DNA from: Pelagibacterales bacterium SAG-MED10
GTDB lineage: Bacteria; Pseudomonadota; Alphaproteobacteria; Pelagibacterales; Pelagibacteraceae
Length of the DNA stretch: 34,192 bases
NCBI GenBank assembly: GCA_014654235.1
Contig: JACWDH010000005.1
Location: 1 to 34,192 of the forward strand
Reading direction: 5' to 3'
Position 1 is the stretch's first letter; each line of letters begins with the position of its first letter. Both the position numbers and the translations under genes were made by a program. This document shows positions 18,938 to 26,996 of this stretch, one piece after another. Under the pieces are notes generated by a model. The model was not told the DNA's origin. It saw only the letters and a program-made list of their open reading frames with translations, and did not search any database.

Positions 18938-20263
18938 ATGTCATTACCCACAAAAGCAAAAGTAGTTATTATAGGTGGTGGAATACACGGTTTAAGTACC
19001 GCATGGAAACTATCAGAAACATATAAAAATCCTGGAGACATAGTTGTTCTAGAAAAAAAAGATACTGCTGCAGGTGCTAGTGGAATAGCATGTGGTGTGG
19101 TTAGAAATAACTATTTCCAACCTGCAATGCGAGAATTGATGGCTCATTCAGTTTCAGTTTGGGAAAGTGACCCTGAAGCTTGGAAATATAATGCTGTAGG
19201 ATACTTGCAAATCTCTCCTGAAGTTATGCATGAAGATGTGGCTTCGATTTATGAACAGCAAAAAGCAATTGGTTACGAGTCTGAATTTATAGAAGGTGAA
19301 AAAGATTGTATGAAATACATGAAGGGCATGTTTGACGATTGGCAAGCTCAAGGCATAACGTCTATTCTCCATGAAAAAAAAGGAGGATACGCCTTTAACG
19401 TAGATTCAATAAAATCTCTTGAAAAAAAATCAATTTCAAATGGTGTAACTGTAATTAAAGAAGTTAAAGTAACAGGTTTCAAAAGAGGAAGTAATAGTAA
19501 AGCTGTAACCGGCGTAGAAACTAACAAAGGTACTATAGAGTGCGAACAAGTGGTCGTTGGTGCTGGTCCATGGGTAAGAGATTTTTGGAATATGTTAGAA
19601 TTACCAAAAACTGCTAATATTAAAGATAAAGATGGTAAATTTCATAAAACAGACATGTGGAAATATTGGATGCTTCAAGAAGGCATAATAGGTGTTGATC
19701 CTGATTTTTTAAGAATGAATAATGGAGAACAACCACCTGTTATTCACGTAGATTCAACAGCTCCATTGTATTCTGATACAACAAAAAAATTAATCACAGA
19801 TAAAATTTGGGGAATATATTATAAACCAGATATTGAAGGATTAGGTGTTCAAGGTGGTACATCTCCTTACATAGTTGATAAACATTTTGATCAAGTTAAT
19901 GTTGATCCATATGGAGTAGAGTCACCTGAGTATCAAACGACTGAAGCTTTTAATGATATGTGGTGTTCTGCTTTAGCGCATTGTCAAAAAAGATTTGAGG
20001 GAAAATCTAACTTGTATAGAAAAGGACCATCGGGTGGACTTGGGTGTATGACACCAGACTCATTTCCTATCTTTGATAGATTCTTAGAAAATGTTTATAT
20101 GATTGCAGATGCTAATCATGGATATAAAATGATTGGCGTAGGTGAACTTGTTGCAAAAGAAATTCTGGGTACTGAAAGTGATTTATTGAAACCGTTTAGA
20201 TTCAACCGTTACGAGAAAGGTGAACTTCACCCTACATCGAACAGTCCGTTCCCTTGGAGTTAA
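18938..20263 (+). CDS. FAD-dependent amine oxidoreductase of the DAO family; candidate dimethylamine-step enzyme
   Basis: 441 residues, DAO/SoxB-like single-subunit flavoprotein. GGGIHG (13-18) binds FAD and VVLEKK closes the second strand. GVVRNNYFQPA corresponds to the RSNY segment of SoxB. The C-terminal block PDSFPIFDRFLENVYMIADA (part of it) and NHGYKMIGVGELVA are the family's active-site and FAD-tail region. The histidine that carries covalent FAD in dimethylglycine dehydrogenases is replaced in the GASGIACG segment, so FAD may be non-covalent. No GcvT domain is attached. It has a good AAGG ribosome site, lies after tdm and the regulator, and precedes a glutamine synthetase paralogue. 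The substrate is not determined; an N-methylated amine or its gamma-glutamyl amide is inferred from context. Confidence 0.85.
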   Translation: MSLPTKAKVVIIGGGIHGLSTAWKLSETYKNPGDIVVLEKKDTAAGASGIACGVVRNNYFQPAMRELMAHSVSVWESDPEAWKYNAVGYLQISPEVMHEDVASIYEQQKAIGYESEFIEGEKDCMKYMKGMFDDWQAQGITSILHEKKGGYAFNVDSIKSLEKKSISNGVTVIKEVKVTGFKRGSNSKAVTGVETNKGTIECEQVVVGAGPWVRDFWNMLELPKTANIKDKDGKFHKTDMWKYWMLQEGIIGVDPDFLRMNNGEQPPVIHVDSTAPLYSDTTKKLITDKIWGIYYKPDIEGLGVQGGTSPYIVDKHFDQVNVDPYGVESPEYQTTEAFNDMWCSALAHCQKRFEGKSNLYRKGPSGGLGCMTPDSFPIFDRFLENVYMIADANHGYKMIGVGELVAKEILGTESDLLKPFRFNRYEKGELHPTSNSPFPWS

Positions 20264-20333
20264 ACTTCAAGCCTAGACACAAATAAATTTTTCAGCTACG
20301 CTTTATAAAATTTATAATTCATTAAGGGGAAAA
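20264..20333 (+). promoter_or_regulatory. Leader of the GS paralogue with candidate -10 element and strong ribosome site
   Basis: The 70-base gap contains a perfect TATAAT (20313-20318), but it lies only 15 bases before the ATG and its upstream -35 match (TTTCAG at 20290-20295) is poor. The ribosome site AAGGGGA is strong. An internal promoter is possible; simple read-through from the FAD oxidoreductase is equally likely. Confidence 0.3.
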
Positions 20334-21803
20334 ATGACTGATTTAGAAAAACACGTTAACCAACCTGGTAGAAGTAAATTAGTTAAACAGGTTAGAGCTA
20401 AAATAAATGAACTAGGAATTGAATATATTTTTTTTCAATTTATATCGGTTACAGGAAGAGTTGTTGGTAAAGGTATTCCCACAGATCATTGGGAAAGAAC
20501 TTGTGAAAAAGGTTTTCAACTAGTTTATGGGGCAACAGCTAACCTATTTACTGATCGTCATGGTAGTTATATTGGTTATGGTCCTGAGGCAAAGGAACTT
20601 GTTGGTATTCCTGATCCAGAAACATTTTGTCAACTGCCTTGGGATAAAAAAGTAGCAAGAGTTTTTGTAACTTGTTTTAGAAATAGAGAAGAAAGAGAAA
20701 ACCCTGGTGCTCATTTAACTTCAGACTGTCGTGGTAATTTGAGAATTCATGCTCAAGAATTTAAGAAAAAACACGGATATCAATTAAGAGTTGGAACTGA
20801 GCCTGAGATGATGTGGTTAACCAAAAATGAAGATGGCACTCCAACTGGTAAAGGTTTTTCTAAACCATATTGTTATCACATCGACCAATTTGAATCTTTA
20901 AGACCAGTTTTTATGCAGGTTATGAAATATGCAAGAGCTATGGGTTTAGATATGATCCAAGGTGATCATGAAGATGCCCCAGGTCAGTTAGAATTAAACT
21001 GGATGTATGATGATGTTTTGAGAAATGCAGATAGATTATCTACATATAGACAGATTTGTGCACAAGTAGCCAGAGAATTTAATCTAATCGCTTGCTTTAT
21101 GACCAAACCATTTATGGGTGTATCTGCAAGTGGCTGTCACACTAATATGTCTTTATGGACAGGTGGAAAAGATAAGGTTAATAAATTATCTCACAAATCT
21201 CTTCCAGCAATGGATGAAGTATTTACGTATGTTGAAGGCGGAAAAAATACATTTATGCCTGATACTAAAGATGTCCAACTACCAGGAAAAATAGGTTTAA
21301 AAGCAATCGGTGGTGTTATGAAACACCTAGGGGCATTAACTGCAATTGGCTCGTCTACAGTAAACTCATACAGAAGATTATGGGACACAGGTTTTTGGGC
21401 ACCAGTTTATGCTGATTGGGGATATCAAAATAGAACTTGTGGATTAAGAGTTTCAGCACCCGGAAGATTTGAATATCGTTCAGTTGACTCTATGCACAAT
21501 CCATATTTAATGGGTTCAGGATTATTAAAATGTTTTGACGATGGAATTTCAAATAATATTGATCCAGGAAAACCAGAGTCTAGAAGTATGTACGAAGCTC
21601 AGGCAGCTGGTAAACAAGTTAAAAAATTACCTTTAAGTCTTGGTCAAGCTCTTGATCGTTTAGCGGAAGATGAGGTTATTAAATCAGCTATGCCAGATGA
21701 AATGTATAAAGTTTTTCATTGGTATAAAAATGATGAATGGGAAAGATTTTTAGGTGCAACAACTCAATGGGATCTAGATACATATCTAGATTGTCTTCCA
21801 TAG
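20334..21803 (+). CDS. Glutamine synthetase family ligase, GlnT/GmaS-like paralogue of unknown amine specificity
   Basis: 489 residues. Catalytic blocks of the glutamine synthetase fold are intact: GTEPEM with Glu156 and Glu158, DHEDAPGQLELNW with His212, Glu213, Gln218 and Glu220, ASGCHTNMSLW with His269, then NSYRR and GRFEYRSVD. So it should activate glutamate with ATP. It differs from the GmaS at 27457 in the N-terminal beta-grasp (SVTGRVVGKGIP in place of VDLFGVLRSKLVP) and by a longer insert before NSYRR. It lies between the FAD oxidoreductase and mgsA, and does not look like a GlnA-I housekeeping enzyme. Ligation of glutamate to ammonia, methylamine or another small amine are all possible; the amine cannot be read from sequence. 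Confidence 0.85.
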   Translation: MTDLEKHVNQPGRSKLVKQVRAKINELGIEYIFFQFISVTGRVVGKGIPTDHWERTCEKGFQLVYGATANLFTDRHGSYIGYGPEAKELVGIPDPETFCQLPWDKKVARVFVTCFRNREERENPGAHLTSDCRGNLRIHAQEFKKKHGYQLRVGTEPEMMWLTKNEDGTPTGKGFSKPYCYHIDQFESLRPVFMQVMKYARAMGLDMIQGDHEDAPGQLELNWMYDDVLRNADRLSTYRQICAQVAREFNLIACFMTKPFMGVSASGCHTNMSLWTGGKDKVNKLSHKSLPAMDEVFTYVEGGKNTFMPDTKDVQLPGKIGLKAIGGVMKHLGALTAIGSSTVNSYRRLWDTGFWAPVYADWGYQNRTCGLRVSAPGRFEYRSVDSMHNPYLMGSGLLKCFDDGISNNIDPGKPESRSMYEAQAAGKQVKKLPLSLGQALDRLAEDEVIKSAMPDEMYKVFHWYKNDEWERFLGATTQWDLDTYLDCLP

Positions 21804-21831
21804 GTCTTAAAATAAAAGAAGGGTATAAAAT

Positions 21832-22776
21832 ATGTGTGGTATCGCAGGTTTAATTCATAGAGGAAAATCCTCAAATGTTGGAAGTGAGCTTCAAGGTATG
21901 CTTCAAGCATTAAAACATAGAGGTGAAGATTCAACAGGTTATGCTTTATACGGAGATACGGATGGTAAAAATTTTATCATGCGTTTTAAAGTTGGAGAAA
22001 ATGTTGGAGAAGGAAGTTCTTCTGTTATGGAAGATGTTTCGGTTTACGATGAAAGAAAAAAAGTTGTTGATCAAACTCTGGCTGAGATGGGTGCAAAAAT
22101 TGTTAAAGAAGAGAGAACTCTTCCTTACTCACTAAGATATGAAATTGACTATGAAACTAAAGATTTATTAGATTTTTCTCAAAGAATTGAAAGTATTCCT
22201 GGAGTAGAAATACTATCTATGGGAAAATCTTTAGAAGTAATTAAAGACTTAGGAAATGCAAGAATGGTTTGTGATAGATACAGTTTAGATAAACTTGTTG
22301 GAACACACGCTATTGGTCATGCAAGAATGGCAACTGAGTCTGGTGTAGATATAAAATCAGCCCACCCTTTTTGGGGATATCCTTTTAGTGATGTATCAGT
22401 TGTTCATAACGGACAGCTTACGAATTACTGGAATAATAGAAGAGTTTTAGAAAACAAGGGTATGAGATTTATGTCAGAATGTGACTCGGAATTGATCGCA
22501 GTTTATATTGCCCAAAAAATGAGAGAAGGAGCAAGTCTTGAAGAAGGAATGAAAGACTCCCTAACAGGTCTGGATGGAGTATTTACATATTTTGTAGCAA
22601 CGAAAGACTCTTTAGGTATGGCAAAAGATACAATGGCAGCAAAACCTTTGGTGCTTTATGAGTCAGATGATTTAGTTGCAATGGGATCAGAAGAGATAGC
22701 AATCAGATCTGTGTTACCACAAGAAATTGACACTTATGATCCATTTGATGGAGAGGTAAAAGTATGGCAAATATAA
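21832..22776 (+). CDS. mgsA: N-methylglutamate synthase subunit A (class II amidotransferase domain)
   Basis: 314 residues beginning MCGIAGLIHRG. Cys2 is the N-terminal nucleophile of class II (Ntn) amidotransferases once Met is removed, which also fixes the start. GHARMATES and HNGQLTNYW are the glutamine-binding and oxyanion segments. In N-methylglutamate synthase the glutamate-synthase functions are split over three proteins, and this one corresponds to the amidotransferase domain of GltB. It would release methylamine from gamma-glutamylmethylamide or act on an equivalent donor. It overlaps mgsB by 13 bases. The same three-gene set is also called glxBCD, so a different amide donor is the main alternative. 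Confidence 0.88.
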   Translation: MCGIAGLIHRGKSSNVGSELQGMLQALKHRGEDSTGYALYGDTDGKNFIMRFKVGENVGEGSSSVMEDVSVYDERKKVVDQTLAEMGAKIVKEERTLPYSLRYEIDYETKDLLDFSQRIESIPGVEILSMGKSLEVIKDLGNARMVCDRYSLDKLVGTHAIGHARMATESGVDIKSAHPFWGYPFSDVSVVHNGQLTNYWNNRRVLENKGMRFMSECDSELIAVYIAQKMREGASLEEGMKDSLTGLDGVFTYFVATKDSLGMAKDTMAAKPLVLYESDDLVAMGSEEIAIRSVLPQEIDTYDPFDGEVKVWQI

Positions 22777-23618
22777 AAACTAGTGAGAAAAAGTCTAAAG
22801 CCCAATCAATGGGTATGCATACAGAGGTATTAACAGGAAGAACACAACAAAAGTTTTTTAACCCTGATGAGGCTGAAAACTTTTATTATTTTGGAACTTA
22901 CGACGTTGATTTTAATAAAAGAACAGATTTAGATGTAATGAATATGTCAGCTCCTGAAGCTAATAAAGAAATAGATAACTTGATGAGCCAAGGATATGGA
23001 ACAATAGTAATTAAAAATCCTCAAGGAAAACACAGTTTAGGTGTTGGTATTTTGAATAAATTAAACCTAATTTTTGAGGGAAGTTTAGGATATTTTGGAA
23101 TGGGGTCTTGCGATGGTCCGATTGTTAGAATTAATGGAAGAGTTGGCTGGTCTTGTGCAGAAAACCTGATGGCTGGAAAAGTAGTTATCGAAAAAAATGC
23201 AGGTTCTTGTTTTGGAGCTGCAATCAGAGGTGGGGATTTAATCTGCAAAGGGAGTGTCGGTGCAAGAACTGGTATCGATATGAAAGGTGGAACAATTATT
23301 ATTGGTGGAGATGCTGGTGCATTTACTGGTTTTATGATGCAAAGAGGTAGAATAATTATTCTTGGAGATGTTGGAATAAATTTAGGTGACTCAATGTATG
23401 ATGGGACAATATTCGTAGGTGGAGAAATTGGATCGTATGGTAGTGATGCTGTAGATGCAGAATTAACATCTAGTGATCAAGATTGGTTAAGACGAAAACT
23501 AAAGGTTGCTGAAATAGGTGAAGATTTTGACTTAAGTAAAATGAAAAAAATTGTAGCTGGTAAAAAACTTTGGAATTATGATAATTTAGAACCTACGGAG
23601 AAGAAGGGAGCAATTTAA
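22764..23618 (+). CDS. mgsB: N-methylglutamate synthase subunit B (GXGXG domain)
   Basis: 284 residues. From about residue 105 to 235 it shows regularly spaced glycine triplets (for example GSLGYFGMGS, GSCFGAAIRGGDLICKG, GDAGAFTGFMMQRG, GDVGINLGDS, GEIGSYGSDA) typical of the right-handed beta-helix at the C-terminus of glutamate synthase large subunits. In the complex it is structural, linking the amidotransferase and FMN subunits and lining the ammonia or methylamine tunnel. It starts inside the end of mgsA and its stop overlaps the mgsC start as TAATG, so the three subunits are translationally coupled and probably made in equal amounts. Confidence 0.9.
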   Translation: MANIKTSEKKSKAQSMGMHTEVLTGRTQQKFFNPDEAENFYYFGTYDVDFNKRTDLDVMNMSAPEANKEIDNLMSQGYGTIVIKNPQGKHSLGVGILNKLNLIFEGSLGYFGMGSCDGPIVRINGRVGWSCAENLMAGKVVIEKNAGSCFGAAIRGGDLICKGSVGARTGIDMKGGTIIIGGDAGAFTGFMMQRGRIIILGDVGINLGDSMYDGTIFVGGEIGSYGSDAVDAELTSSDQDWLRRKLKVAEIGEDFDLSKMKKIVAGKKLWNYDNLEPTEKKGAI

Positions 23619-25039
23619 TGCCTAAGAAAAAAAGTAAAAAAAATGGAAAAGTAAAATCAAATGGAAAAGGAGTTGGTGGAAAAGCTGACGTTCATGCACA
23701 CGAAGATGGAAAAAGAAATAAAAGTTTATTAGGGCATAATGCAATCTTCACTCCTGAAGTAATTGACGACATACATATTAAAGCTCAATTAGGAAGATAC
23801 AGAATGCGTGGAATGGCATTGATGAAGAAAATTCCAACATTTGATGATTTAGTTTTTTTACCAGGAACATTAACAAGATTTGTAATTGAAGGTTATAGAG
23901 AAAAATGTGAGACCAAAACAGTAATTGGTCCAAGATGTGAAAACCCAATTGAATTAGATATACCAGTTTATATTACTGGGATGAGTTTTGGCGCACTTTC
24001 TTATGAAGCTAAAACTGCTTTAGCAAGAGGAGCAACTATGGCTGGTAGCGCTACTTGTTCGGGTGAAGGTGGAATGATACCTGATGAAAGAAGATACTCT
24101 GAAAAATGGTACTATCAATGTATTCAATCAAGATATGGTTTTAATCCTCATCATGCTCAGTTAGCTGATGGAATAGAAGTTTTTATTGGACAAGGTCAAA
24201 AAGTTGGAATGGGTGGTCACCTTATGGGACAAAAAGTAACTGACCAAGTTGCCGAAATGAGATCATTACCTTCAGGTATTGACCAAAGATCTCCTGCAAG
24301 ACACCCTGACTGGTTAGGTCCAGATGATTTAGCTTTGAAAGTTCAAGAGTTAAGACAGTTAACAAAAAATAAAGTTCCAATTCAATTAAAATTAGGTGCT
24401 TCGAAAGTTTATGACGATGTCCGAATGGCTGCAAAATGTGATCCTGACTCTATTTATTTAGATGGAATGGAAGGATCTACAGGTGCTGGTCCACACATTG
24501 CTGCTGCAAATACTGGAATACCTGGAATTGCAGCTATTAGAGAAGCTAGAAGAGCAATTGATGATGTTGGTAAAACTGGAAAAGTAACTCTAATTTATGC
24601 TGGAGGAGTAAGAGATGGTGCTGATATGGCAAAAGCTTTAGCATTAGGAGCTGATGCAATTGCGATTGGTACAGGATCAATGATCGCACTTAACTGTAAC
24701 AAAGACATTCCTGAAGCTGATTTTGAAAAAGAAATGGGAGTAAAAGCTGGAGAGTGTTATCACTGTCATACTGGTCGTTGCCCAGTTGGAGTTGCTACGC
24801 AAGATCCAAAACTAAGAGCAAGATTAAATCCTGATGATGCTGCTTTGAGAGTTTATAACTATTTACACGCAATGACTTTAGAAGCTCAATTGCTAGCAAG
24901 AGCTTGTGGAAAAACAAATATACATTCGTTAGAGCCAGAGGATTTAGCTGCATTAACATCAGAAGCATCTGCATTAGCTAAAGTTCCTTTAGCCGGTACT
25001 AATTACACTGTTGGAGTTGATAACTATCACAAAATATAA
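23618..25039 (+). CDS. mgsC: N-methylglutamate synthase subunit C (FMN / iron-sulfur glutamate synthase domain)
   Basis: 473 residues, homologous to the FMN barrel of glutamate synthase. GMSFGALSYEAKTALARGA and GEGGMIPDERRY are FMN-site blocks, and LKLGASKVYDDVRMAAKC continues the barrel. The iron-sulfur segment reads GECYHCHTGRCPVGVATQ; the C-x4-C pair before PVG is conserved, and the first ligand is probably the cysteine in ALNC about 23 residues earlier, giving a longer loop than in GltB. The first 36 residues are very rich in Lys and Gly. It would reduce the iminium of 2-oxoglutarate and methylamine to N-methylglutamate. No GltD-type small subunit accompanies it, which argues against ordinary glutamate synthase. 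Confidence 0.9.
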   Translation: MPKKKSKKNGKVKSNGKGVGGKADVHAHEDGKRNKSLLGHNAIFTPEVIDDIHIKAQLGRYRMRGMALMKKIPTFDDLVFLPGTLTRFVIEGYREKCETKTVIGPRCENPIELDIPVYITGMSFGALSYEAKTALARGATMAGSATCSGEGGMIPDERRYSEKWYYQCIQSRYGFNPHHAQLADGIEVFIGQGQKVGMGGHLMGQKVTDQVAEMRSLPSGIDQRSPARHPDWLGPDDLALKVQELRQLTKNKVPIQLKLGASKVYDDVRMAAKCDPDSIYLDGMEGSTGAGPHIAAANTGIPGIAAIREARRAIDDVGKTGKVTLIYAGGVRDGADMAKALALGADAIAIGTGSMIALNCNKDIPEADFEKEMGVKAGECYHCHTGRCPVGVATQDPKLRARLNPDDAALRVYNYLHAMTLEAQLLARACGKTNIHSLEPEDLAALTSEASALAKVPLAGTNYTVGVDNYHKI

Positions 25040-25046
25040 GGTAACT

Positions 25047-25460
25047 ATGCCAAAGAAAAAAACAAAAAAAATAAAATCTAAAAGCAGACCAAAAAAAGAT
25101 AAGCTTGGTACTTTTAAGGAAACTGCAAGAGAAAAATTAATTGGTCAACATATAGGTTATAGATATGATGTTAATTTACTTCCAGATTACAAAAAGATTA
25201 CACCTTTCTTAAAAAAATATATTGAGGCCATGGGTTGGGATGATTTGAACTGGCTAGAAGATGTTCATATGGGTTATGAAGAAGATAGACCAGCGGTATT
25301 TTGTAGAAATGCTAACGGTTGGGTTACTATTCCAAAATCAATTAAATTACCTAACAATCAACAAGATAGAGATATGATAGCAAGAGAGCTTTTAGTCAAA
25401 TTTCAAATGTCCCCTAAACATCCACTTGTTGATTTGAAAAAAGCCTATTTAAAATTTTAA
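25047..25460 (+). CDS. Conserved-looking small protein of unknown function between mgsC and amt
   Basis: 137 residues from the ATG at 25047 (MPKKKTKKIKSKSRPKK), which has ATAAGGTA as ribosome site 7 bases after the mgsC stop; an earlier in-frame start at 25011 lies inside mgsC and is unlikely. The first 20 residues are strongly basic. The rest is an acidic-basic globular region with aromatic-rich segments (AMGWDDLNWLEDVHMGYEE, CRNANGWVTIP). No signal peptide or membrane segment. The opening MPKKK-(T/S)-KK resembles the start of MgsC. No family recognised. Tight position within the run suggests a role with MgsABC or in the same pathway. Confidence 0.75.
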   Translation: MPKKKTKKIKSKSRPKKDKLGTFKETAREKLIGQHIGYRYDVNLLPDYKKITPFLKKYIEAMGWDDLNWLEDVHMGYEEDRPAVFCRNANGWVTIPKSIKLPNNQQDRDMIARELLVKFQMSPKHPLVDLKKAYLKF

Positions 25461-25584
25461 TATCACAATCAAGAGTTGATTTTATTTTTAAATCTATTGT
25501 CCACAGTAGGTTTTTTAGAGTTGTTTTATTTGTAACACCCTTAGAAATTTCATAAGCTTTCTTAAACAAATATGGGGGTAAAAA
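25461..25584 (+). promoter_or_regulatory. Intergenic leader of amt with two weak terminator-like hairpins
   Basis: AATCAA-GAG-TTGATT (25467-25481) is followed by TTATTTTT. A second fold, AAATCTA (25490-25496) with TAGGTTT (25507-25513), runs into further T residues. Both are short and AT-rich. They could separate amt from the mgs transcript or act as an attenuator. The ribosome site of amt (TGGGGGT) is strong. No known riboswitch pattern was recognised. Confidence 0.4.
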
Positions 25585-26985
25585 ATGACTGATCAGTTAG
25601 GTGCTCTTACTACTATATTTACAGAGTTTTACTACTGGGTAACAGTGGTACTGATGTTTTTAATTCACGTCGGTTTCTGTATGTATGAAGTTGGAGCGTC
25701 AAGATACAAACACCACCAACATACCTTAATGAAAAACACAATGCTTATACCTTTGGTAACAGTGACTTGGTTTTTATTTGGTTGGTGGATTTATTGGGCT
25801 TTTCCTACAGGACCAGGAATAGCACCATCAATAATGACAGAAAGTACCGGACTTGTTTTAGGTGGAGGATTTGGAGGAAATGATCTCGCTAATCCAACTA
25901 ATGCTCTTATGGCCATTAATCTTAACGACCATATAATGGGTGTTTTCTGGGCAGCGTTCTTATTATTTTCATGGACAGCAGCTTCTATTGTTTCGGGTGC
26001 TATTATTGAAAGGATAACAACTTTCGCATTCGGAGTTTTAGCAATTGCGATCGGATCTGTTTTCTGGTCGATAGATGCTTCATGGGGATGGCACTTTGAT
26101 GGATGGATGCTTAAAATTTTAGGATATCACGATGCGTATGCATCAGGTGTTATTCACGCAATAGCAGGTGGATTTGCACTAGGTGTTCTAATGGTTTTGG
26201 GACCAAGAATTGGTAAATTTTCATCAAGTGGTGAACCAAGAAATATAGGACCAAGAAATCCTTGGCTAGTTACTATTGGATTATTTCTAATTTATACTGG
26301 TTTCTGGGGATTTTATGCAGCTTGTAATGTTCCGATATATGACCTTGGACCTGAGTATGGAATGGAAGGAGTAACATTTTGGACAGCAACTAACATCTAT
26401 TTAACACCTACTACATTAAGTGGAATAACTATGAACTTCTTAATGTCGTTATCAGGTGGATTGTTAGCTGGGTATGTTATAGCAAAAGGTGATCCTTTCT
26501 GGACTTACTCAAGTGGACTAGCAGGTATAATATGTGCATCAGCTGGAAATGACTTATATCATCCAATTCAAGCTTTAATTATTGGTATGATTGGTGTTGT
26601 GATTTCATACAAACTTCATTATTGGGTTGAACGAAAGTTCAAAATTGATGATGCGGTTGGAGCAGTAGCTGTACATGGTTATGCTGGTTTTATTGGACTT
26701 GTAATCTGTGGGTTTGTTTTGAATGGTTATCCTTCATCTGGATATAGCGTTGGAGCTATGTTTGATGGAACAACCTACGCTACAATTAATCCATTGGGTC
26801 AATTTATAGGAGCAATAATAATGTTCTTAGTTCTAGGACTAATACCAGGATATATAATTGCTAGAGTTCTTAACGGAATGGGTAAATTAAGAATCCCAAG
26901 AGAAGTTGAGATAGCAGGACTAGACTATGAAATGATGGAGGCTGCTAAAGATGATGAAAAAGCAGTTTCATCAGCAACCAGGTAA
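25585..26985 (+). CDS. amt: Ammonium transporter (Amt family), divergent at the N-terminus
   Basis: 466 residues with eleven or so hydrophobic segments. The Amt block SGAIIERITTFAFG (137-150) is present. The twin pore histidines are visible as GVIHAIAGG (His191) and AVHGYAGFIG (His364). The first helices read differently from classical Amt: the usual FYGG segment is replaced by FCMYEVGASRYKHHQHT. The protein would move ammonium, or methylammonium, across the inner membrane. Amt usually neighbours a PII gene (glnK); none is seen. Instead a 76-residue membrane protein follows 11 bases later. Position after mgsABC fits recapture or uptake of ammonia or methylamine produced by the pathway. Confidence 0.9.
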   Translation: MTDQLGALTTIFTEFYYWVTVVLMFLIHVGFCMYEVGASRYKHHQHTLMKNTMLIPLVTVTWFLFGWWIYWAFPTGPGIAPSIMTESTGLVLGGGFGGNDLANPTNALMAINLNDHIMGVFWAAFLLFSWTAASIVSGAIIERITTFAFGVLAIAIGSVFWSIDASWGWHFDGWMLKILGYHDAYASGVIHAIAGGFALGVLMVLGPRIGKFSSSGEPRNIGPRNPWLVTIGLFLIYTGFWGFYAACNVPIYDLGPEYGMEGVTFWTATNIYLTPTTLSGITMNFLMSLSGGLLAGYVIAKGDPFWTYSSGLAGIICASAGNDLYHPIQALIIGMIGVVISYKLHYWVERKFKIDDAVGAVAVHGYAGFIGLVICGFVLNGYPSSGYSVGAMFDGTTYATINPLGQFIGAIIMFLVLGLIPGYIIARVLNGMGKLRIPREVEIAGLDYEMMEAAKDDEKAVSSATR

Positions 26986-26996
26986 AGGAGAAAAAT

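Noticed and set aside
20334-21803. Housekeeping glutamine synthetase GlnA
   Set aside because: The sequence pattern is closer to GlnT/GmaS-type ligases and no glnB/ntr genes are adjacent.
21832-25039. Ordinary glutamate synthase (GltB)
   Set aside because: The three functions are on separate genes in the mgs/glx order, there is no GltD-type NADPH subunit nearby, and the genes lie in a methylamine island with gmaS.
25461-25584. Riboswitch upstream of amt
   Set aside because: Only short AT-rich hairpins are seen; no conserved glycine, SAM or glutamine riboswitch core was recognised.
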